In this document: one piece after another, positions 7,889 to 12,747 of the stretch
How the letters are laid out: each line of letters starts with the position of its first letter
Position numbering within the stretch: the stretch's first letter is position 1
Source: Nephromyces sp. MM_2019
Taxonomy: Eukaryota > Apicomplexa > Aconoidasida > Nephromycida
Direction of reading: 5' to 3'
NCBI GenBank assembly: GCA_015657535.1
Contig: JADHZB010000225.1
Location: forward strand, 1-12,747
DNA length: 12,747 bases
Translations under genes and position numbers: made by a program
The notes under the pieces: model-generated
Databases searched by the model: none
Told to the model about the DNA's origin: nothing
What the model saw: only the letters and a program-made list of their open reading frames with translations

Positions 7889-7930
7889 CTAATAGAAAGC
7901 TTCTATGCCTTTCTCTCCCTAAACTAGCTG
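7889..7930 (-). CDS. candidate 42-nt exon
   Basis: A very good acceptor (CCTTTTCCCTTACAG) and a donor TTAG|gtgaca bracket 42 bases open in one frame (A-S-L-G-R-E-R-H-R-S-F-L-L). Its phase does not connect directly to the candidate exon at 7834-7773. I list it for the quality of the splice sites only. Confidence 0.2.
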
Positions 7931-9138
7931 CTGTAAGGGAAAAGGCTAGCATATAAACCCTAAAGTCTTTGCTTCTAGCAAGGATTCTACAGATTAGGGG
8001 TCGTGACAAGGTTGAATGTATGCATAAAACGAGTTTTTTTTGGCGATAAGGAGGGAATCTTAACCTAGTGTGTGTGCTGGTAGCTTTAGCAAAGCATTAG
8101 TGAGTGTACTTTGAAGTACGTTACAGCAGGAGCTAAACTTTAAGCAAAAAATTCTAAGAAATTCGATAAAAATTGGCTATCAAAGCAAAAAATAGAGATT
8201 TTATGGAGTAGAAGGGAGTATCTCCTTAAATTAAGCATACACGCAAGTTTGCATTGTGGAAGGCATCACGAGCATACATTTGCACGCACATTAGCACACC
8301 ACAGAGTGCACCAATCTGGAGCTAGCTTGGTGAGTAGGTGTTTAAATGAAACACACACACACATTAGCACACCAAATAATGCATCATTCTAAAATCATAG
8401 CTTGTGCTAACATGCACAGTTTCACGGAACTATGATTCCCTCCCCACGCACCCCCCGAAAAAAACCACACACACACAAACAGGGCTTCAGGTATTACTGC
8501 TTCTTCCCTGCTTTTTCATTATAGAAACAAACTAGTATCTCATACTCTGCGTTTCACACACACCAGGAAAAACCTCTAGCTATTAAACTCTAAATAGCAG
8601 CTTATTCTTCAGAATGGCTAGGAAGCACAGGGAATTACAAGTGTGTGTGTGTGCATCCTATTGGGAAGAAAAACTGCTCTATATATCACCTTAAGCTAGT
8701 ATTTTATGGTTGAAGCCAAAGAAGCTATCCTCCCAATGCTAATGTGTGTGCATATATGCACGTGTGCAAGCAAGTTTGTGCAAGCGTGTGTGTGCAAATG
8801 AAGTGGCTTGATGATTACTAGTTTTATCTCTACTTTTTTTCTTGAGACTGCAGTATACAGAAGATAAAAAGATTAGAGTAGAAGGAAGATATATATACTA
8901 TAAGCGAGTTTGACGGTGTAAATACACAAAAACTCCGGTGTACACACACAATCACACACAGATGCTAAATCTTCTGCCAGAGAGGCTAGGTGGGTAGCTA
9001 AACATCCCACAGACGAAGGAGCTCAAGAAGGAAGCAATTACTTCCCTGAGAAGCTATATTAGATACGTGACGAAAAGTGTATTTATATCCACAAGTGTGT
9101 GTGTGTGTGTGCTAGAATACAATCGCTGCTTACACAAG
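7931..9138. other. gene-poor stretch with short CA/TG tracts
   Basis: I find no convincing coding exon on either strand. The stretch contains CA runs at about 8350-8362 and 8465-8480, and TG runs at about 8640-8653, 8742-8750, 8788-8796 and 9095-9110. A perfect 14-base palindrome, GTGCATATATGCAC, lies at 8748-8761. It could be intron sequence of a gene extending upstream, or intergenic. Confidence 0.4.
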
Positions 9139-9387
9139 TTAACTTTGCTCGACAACATATAACTGGGGTGTACATACACTCGCTTGTGTGTGTGTAATAT
9201 GACGTTGAAAGTTGATGTGGGGGGCTGATTGCTTCAGCAAAGGGCTAAGCTTAATGTATTGCAAAGGAAAGCGTTTAGAGCGCATTTGAGAGATGCTTGA
9301 GCTGCTGAAGATGCTAAGCTGCTGCTGTGCTTCGTATAGGCAATTGTAGCGTATAGGCTGGCTATTGTGGATGAGCCATGAGAGCAT
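9139..9387 (-). CDS. hypothetical ORF or exon, unassigned
   Basis: An 82-codon minus-strand frame, of which about 9365-9206 looks most coding-like (L-Y-E-A-Q-Q-Q-L-S-I-F then basic and Ser-rich). A possible acceptor CACAATAG lies at about 9366, and the first downstream GT is the weak gtcata near 9206. A second frame over the same bases is also open for about 43 codons (Ala/Leu/Ser-rich), so the frame is uncertain. I recognise no family. Confidence 0.2.
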   Translation of the reverse strand: MLSWLIHNSQPIRYNCLYEAQQQLSIFSSSSISQMRSKRFPLQYIKLSPLLKQSAPHINFQRHITHTQASVCTPQLYVVEQS

Positions 9388-9396
9388 GCAGGTGTG

Positions 9397-9685
9397 CGTG
9401 TGTGCGGGGGCATTTGGTGATGTGTACGGGGGAATGTGTATGGTTGTGTGCAGGGCGGAGTGTGTGTATGGGTTGTGTGCTAGTGTGTGTGTGGGTTGTG
9501 CGCTAGTGTGCGTGTGCGGGGTGTGCCGGGTGTGTGCGGGTGTGCTGGGTGTGTGCGGGTGTGCTGGGTGTGTGCGGGGTGGGCCGGGTGTGTGCGGGGT
9601 GTGCTGGGTGTGTGCGGGGTGCGCGAGGGGGGGTGCATACTGGGTGTGTACGGCCTGTGTGCTCGGTGTGTGTGTAGGAGTGTGT
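9397..9685. repeat. TG/GC-rich imperfect array (TGTGCGGG / TGTGCTGGG units)
   Basis: After a TG-rich lead-in, 9520-9630 holds alternating 8-9 base elements TGTGCGGG(T) and TGTGCTGGG(T), giving a compound unit of about 17-20 bases. The array is strongly G-rich on the plus strand. The Cys/Val/Gly plus-strand ORFs over it are a by-product of the repeat. Confidence 0.8.
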
Positions 9686-9761
9686 TAGCTGGTATCCCTT
9701 GTTTAGTACAGATAAACCTGTTTGCTGAATGATTCTATATGCTTTGAAATTTGCTACACAC

Positions 9762-9881
9762 TATCATTTTGAGCGTTAGAGGGCTTGTGCTCTGCATGTA
9801 GGCCTGTGTGTGCAGGCTTATCTTCTTCCTTGGTAAGCATAAAGAGTGCTAGCATGTAGAACTGAGGAGATGCCACAGGGG
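9762..9881 (-). CDS. candidate 120-nt exon
   Basis: The acceptor CTATCATCAACAG is preceded by T-rich sequence and the donor is GATA|gtgtgt. One frame is open throughout: P-V-A-S-P-Q-F-Y-M-L-A-L-F-M-L-T-K-E-E-D, then a polar tail. It looks protein-like and could be part of a gene running upstream of the RME-8-like exons. There is no firm homology, and its connection to other exons is not established. Confidence 0.25.
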
Positions 9882-9958
9882 CTGTTGATGATAGCAGCAA
9901 AAAGAAATGGTGAACGCAAAACAAAACCTATGGACTTGAAGGTATTATGTGTGTAGAA

Positions 9959-10150
9959 TTGATTGTGTGTGTAAGTAGATTCGACAGTGTTAGTGGAGTT
10001 GGTAGTGTGTTAGTGAAGTTTATCGTGTGTATTTCTAGCGTTGATAGTGTGCGTTAGCCGAGTCGATAGCGTGTGTTAGCCGAGTAGATAGTGTGCGTTA
10101 ACCGAGTCGATGGTGTGTGTTAGTATACTTGATAGCGTGTGCTAGTAGAG
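9959..10150. repeat. 22-bp minisatellite, about nine copies
   Basis: Units of the form TYGATAGTGTGYGTTAGCCGAG start at 9959, 9981, 9999, 10019, 10041, 10063, 10085, 10107 and 10129. The last six copies are exactly 22 bases apart, while copies two and three are shortened to 18 and 20. Divergence is low in the centre (10041-10106) and rises toward both ends, as expected for an ageing tandem array. Confidence 0.85.
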
Positions 10151-10289
10151 TTGCTCGCTCGATAGCTCTCAGGGATCTCTATGCTTCTAGCCCTCCTTGA
10201 CTCCGAACCCCCCCTTCCAAACCCCCACCCCCTCTCTACCCACTAAACACGCACAAGCAGGTATACGCAGACACAAGCACACACACACC

Positions 10290-10615
10290 CCCACCTATTA
10301 ACGCTCCCGTGGCTGCTCTTTTTTCTGGGGCAACCCACCACCACTCGCCAGCCCCGCAACGCACGCAAACTCCTCTATCGCCTCAAAGCGCCTCCCGTGG
10401 TGTGTGGCCATTCGCCTGCACCACACGATATCTAGACCCCACACTCTTCATATCCTACCACGCACACACACACATACACAGACACGGTCAAAAGAGAAGC
10501 TTTATTGGGCGCGCAGGTAGAAAGCTACCTGCTTCGGGGCCCCCCTGCTGCCTGCGCTCTCTTCTTTGGTGTTGCGCAGCTTCCTCTGCGAGCGGATCTC
10601 CTCACATGCCATAAA
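10290..10615. other. GC-rich island with competing short ORFs on both strands
   Basis: This stretch is clearly richer in G+C than its surroundings. On the plus strand a 101-codon frame runs 10309-10614, its stop overlapping TAAATAAA. On the minus strand ATG at 10612 opens a 36-codon frame ending in CAATAAAG near 10503, where the stop overlaps AATAAA. A second minus frame could splice from CAG|gtagct (about 10516) to GGTGCAG (about 10411) and run to about 10292. No product is recognisable on either strand. It may be a small gene or a non-coding RNA. Confidence 0.3.
10513..10532. repeat. perfect 8-bp hairpin (GCAGGTAG / CTACCTGC, loop AAAG)
   Basis: The arms at 10513-10520 and 10525-10532 are exact reverse complements around a 4-base loop. 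The palindrome GGGGCCCC at 10536-10543 follows. It sits inside the GC-rich island, beside AAGCTTTATT, which is AATAAA on the minus strand. Confidence 0.7.
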
Positions 10616-10713
10616 TAAAAAACTTGAAATTCATGTAAATTTGCTGACTTTCGAAAGTATACTAAGAAGTGCGGAGAATTGTAAGAGGGAGCTGAGAAGA
10701 AGAGGGGAGGCTC

Positions 10714-11075
10714 ACTGGAAAGTGTAACACACAGAGAAAGTGGAGAAGAGGAGGAGGGAAAACTCACTGGATAGTGTAACACAAACGCAAAAGCCAGTGG
10801 GTTCGAGAGAAAACACACTGGAAAGCAGGGCACCACACACGGAGTGGAGAAAAGGAGGGAAAACGCACTGGAAAATGTAACCCACATACAAAAGCCAGTG
10901 GATTCGAGGGAAAACGCACTGGAAAGTGTAACCCACATACAAAAGCCAGTGGATTCGAGGGAAAACGCACTGGAAAGTGTAACCCACATACAAAAGCCAG
11001 TGGATTCGAGGGAAAATGTACTGGAAAGTGTAACACAGACGCAAAAGCCAGTGGATTCGGGAGAAAACACACTGA
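10714..11075. repeat. 51-bp minisatellite, seven to eight copies
   Basis: The anchor ACTGGAAAGTGTAAC recurs at 10714, 10766, 10817, 10867, 10918, 10969 and 11020, with a final partial at 11071. Spacing is 50-52 bases, and exactly 51 in the central copies. Each unit contains AGCCAGTGGATTCGAGGG and then CACTGG, giving 6-base inverted arms CCAGTG/CACTGG around about 16 bases. Because 51 is a multiple of three, reading frames stay open through the array on both strands (17-residue periods). The array ends about 340 bases before the protease start codon. Confidence 0.92.
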
Positions 11076-11414
11076 AATTATATAGAGAGAAAACAGAAAA
11101 AAGAAAAATTAACACGCTAAACCGACTTTACTGCAGCGCTTTCCCTTCAGTAACATCACAAATTTCCTTTTTCAAAACTTTGCTTTCTACTCTCTTCAGG
11201 TTACAAATCTTGTTGAGACATCCTCTGCTCTTCACAGTGAAAAGACGAGAGATTTTCCCGAAAATATACAACATTTTTCTATTTCATCCCAAAAAACTTG
11301 TCAATTTAAAAAAAAGCGTGTAAATTAGATTATACACTTGAACTTTTCTGCTGAGACACACGCACACACACGTAGATACACGCACACACTTTTCAAATCC
11401 CCCCCAACCCCAAA
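11076..11414 (+). promoter_or_regulatory. 5' flank and leader of the protease gene
   Basis: This AT-rich stretch lies between the minisatellite and the start codon. It holds poly-A/T runs (11296-11318), a CA-rich leader (about 11352-11390) and CCCCAAAATG at the start. I see no reliable TATA box or known apicomplexan motif, so the promoter itself is not defined. The 159-codon ORF that enters from the minisatellite ends here, at 11323, and is judged spurious. Confidence 0.3.
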
Positions 11415-11889
11415 ATGACAGTCTTATCCTACCCAAGCTCCCATGACACCCTCCCACCCACCGACATTGAATCCTACCTCCTCTCTGAAAACCACCAACA
11501 ACGCCGATCTTTTCGTAGAAACAGAGAAAACATGAAAAACGTTGGAAACTACATAATCTACTCCTTCTTAGGCATAACTTTACTAGGCTTGTTTCTATGG
11601 TCGTGCTTCATAGTACTGAGCGATATCTCTGGGGGGACACTAGTAAGCCATAAGAAGTATGAGAAGTGGGATGGCTTAATCGGTGGAAAGCCAGGCATTA
11701 AGCTGAATCATCAACAGCTGGGGGGTGCGAAGAGCCCAGCCTGGGACTGGAATACTTACGATATCGAGTATGAGTTTGCGAGGTTCATGGAAAGCTTCAA
11801 AAAGGAGTATTCTACGGTGTCAGAGTTCTTTGCTAGGAGGGGAATCTTTTGGGCAAATTTCTTGGATATTCATCTTCACAATTCGAAAA
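11415..11889 (+). CDS. protease exon 1: anchor and most of the I29 prodomain
   Basis: The exon runs from ATG (A at -3) to a donor AAAA|gttggt, leaving phase 1. The frame is open for another 39 codons into the intron, but that stretch is Gly/Trp-rich and breaks the prodomain. Splicing at 11889 joins I-H-L-H-N-S-K directly to the N-Q-F-G-D region, as the family requires. Confidence 0.88.
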
Positions 11890-12670
11890 GTTGGTGGGGG
11901 GTGATGGGAAGGGGGGTGGTGGGCGGGGTAAGGGGGTGGTGGCTAGACACTTGGTGGAGAAGCTGCGGAGATGCTGTGGGGGGTGTTTTGTGGTTAGCAT
12001 CAGGATAAGGTAATGTGTGTGCATTCTTCGTGCAGCCTTTTGCAGGTATTTTTGCTACGTTTTTGGGGTGTATGTACAGCTGCGTGTTGCGATGGGAAGA
12101 TCAGCTACTTTCCCCATTTCATCACAGATTCGACGGTGCTCTTATCAATGAATCAGTTTGGAGACTGGACGAACTATGAGTTTGTTAATTTGAAGCCTGG
12201 GCTCAAGCATGACATTAAAGATGATCCACCAGTATGCTCTTAATTTGCCTTGTGTGTGTGTATGGGTGGGTCAGTGTGTGTGTGTGGTGTTCATATATTT
12301 TTAGTAGGATATTTTGTGGCAGTGTGTGTGTGTGTATTGTTTTCCTCGTGTTTCCGTAGTCATTTCTACTGTGCCCTTTTTCATAGAAAAGCGCCAAACA
12401 CAATTTCAGCTATTTCAAAGCCACTTGCATGCACACACACACACACACCCACGCGCATACACACACACCCAAACGTGCAAATTTGCTTGTTTTATTTTAT
12501 ATCTTGATGCTGCTAGGATAGCTGTGTGTTAGCTCTGAAGACATCTGCTCTTGTTATCGCTCTTTGCAGATTGATTATGACCTTTTAAAGTATACCCTCG
12601 ACGATCTTCCAAAACAACTGGATTATCGAGACATAAACTGTGTAACTCCAGTGAAGAACCAAGGAAGTTG
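11415..12670 (+). CDS. membrane-anchored papain-family cysteine protease (cathepsin L/falcipain-like), 5' part
   Basis: Three exons (11415-11889, 12128-12231, 12570-12670) join in phases 1, 0 and 2 to give 226 codons plus the first two bases of a Cys codon. Residues 1-43 are cytosolic and end in a basic cluster; about 44-69 form a single membrane span, so a type II anchor. Residues 115-156 carry the inhibitor_I29 prodomain with a complete ERFNIN pattern (E137, R141, I144, F145, N148, I152, N156), then N-Q-F-G-D at 167-171. The mature enzyme should begin near L206-D211. V-T-P-V-K-N-Q-G-S follows, Q224 being the oxyanion-hole Gln, and the next residue is Cys. The catalytic Cys, His and Asn lie beyond the window. 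Such enzymes mature in acidic vacuolar compartments and digest protein. The first Met follows an in-frame TAG. I am confident of the family, not of the orthologue. Confidence 0.92.
12128..12231 (+). CDS. protease exon 2: end of the prodomain
   Basis: The acceptor is CCCCATTTCATCACAG and the donor CCACCA|gtatgc. Phase 1 in, phase 0 out. It encodes S-T-V-L-L-S-M-N-Q-F-G-D-W-T-N-Y-E-F, the conserved GNFD-type segment, and a charged linker. Confidence 0.9.
12251..12337. repeat. TG tracts, donor side of protease intron 2
   Basis: TG runs at 12251-12260, 12275-12286 and 12321-12335 begin about 20 bases after the exon 2 donor, on the sense strand. Confidence 0.85.
12429..12471. repeat. CA tracts, acceptor side of protease intron 2
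   Basis: CA runs (12431-12447 and 12459-12469) lie about 100 bases before the exon 3 acceptor. They are complementary to the TG tracts near the donor of the same intron. Confidence 0.85.
12570..12670 (+). CDS. protease exon 3: propeptide junction and mature N terminus
   Basis: The acceptor is CGCTCTTTGCAG and the donor AGTTG|gtgaga. Phase 0 in, phase 2 out. It encodes L-P-K-Q-L-D-Y-R-D-I-N-C-V-T-P-V-K-N-Q-G-S. The split codon TG+N should become Cys in the next exon. Confidence 0.92.
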
Positions 12671-12685
12671 GTGAGAATTTAGCTG

Positions 12686-12732
12686 TATGTGTGTATCCGT
12701 GTGGGTTTGTGTGTATGTGTGTGTGTGGGTTT
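12686..12732. repeat. TG tracts after the donor of protease intron 3
   Basis: Imperfect TG runs start about 15 bases after the gtgaga donor and continue to near the window edge. The acceptor of this intron is outside the window. Confidence 0.85.
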
Positions 12733-12747
12733 CCTGTTCTGCGTGTT

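Noticed and set aside
10795..11060. TGGATTCGA/GGGTTCGA, similar to a tRNA T-loop
   Set aside because: It recurs in every 51-bp unit and there is no acceptor stem, D arm or anticodon arm around it.
9959..11075. Regularly spaced repeats resembling a CRISPR array
   Set aside because: The copies are contiguous without unique spacers, and the genome is clearly eukaryotic with introns.
10525..11323. ORFs of 102-196 codons on both strands across the 51-bp minisatellite
   Set aside because: A repeat unit divisible by three keeps frames open on both strands. The non-repeat ends show no recognisable domain, so I treat them as by-products, while noting that expression is not excluded.
11890..12008. 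Extension of protease exon 1 to the stop at 12008
   Set aside because: The extra residues are Gly/Trp-rich and interrupt the prodomain, whereas a donor at 11889 and acceptor at 12127 restore the family pattern exactly.

Overview
The window looks like nuclear DNA of a protist, most likely an alveolate close to or within Apicomplexa. It holds intron-rich genes with GT..AG splice sites and pyrimidine-rich acceptors. Very abundant TG/CA simple repeats fill the introns, and several minisatellites lie in and between genes. The strongest lineage clue is a papain-family (cathepsin L/falcipain-like) protease whose propeptide carries an N-terminal membrane anchor, an arrangement typical of apicomplexan enzymes. 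I cannot name the species.

Layout: 1-110 is an AC-rich simple repeat and 330-588 a degenerate 27-31 bp minisatellite. From 7121 down to 660, on the minus strand, I can assemble one gene of eleven exons with compatible phases at every junction except the last, where the better-looking donor does not fit. The conceptual product is about 812 residues from the Met at 7121. It has an acidic Ser/Asn/Thr-rich N-terminal stretch followed by a helical, solenoid-like protein. Several co-linear motifs resemble the C-terminal part of the endosomal J-domain protein RME-8/DNAJC13, including an IWN-like repeat. This identification comes from remembered family features and is moderate at best; no J domain is visible, and the gene may begin further upstream.

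From 7122 to 10300 I see only candidate minus-strand exons, a G-rich minisatellite (about 7468-7720), a TG/GC-rich array (9397-9685) and a 22-bp minisatellite (9959-10150). A GC-rich island (about 10300-10615) with a perfect hairpin and short ORFs on both strands is unassigned. A 51-bp minisatellite (10714-11075) follows, then the 5' part of the protease gene on the plus strand (exons 11415-11889, 12128-12231, 12570-12670), which runs off the window in its third intron before the catalytic Cys.

The most interesting observation is the polarity of the repeats in introns. Read on the transcribed strand, tracts near the donor are mostly TG and tracts near the acceptor mostly CA, in both genes although they are on opposite strands. 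The two ends of such introns could pair as (UG)n:(CA)n and bring the splice sites together. Complementary AC/GT repeats have been linked to splicing in zebrafish introns; here the pattern appears in a protist-like genome.
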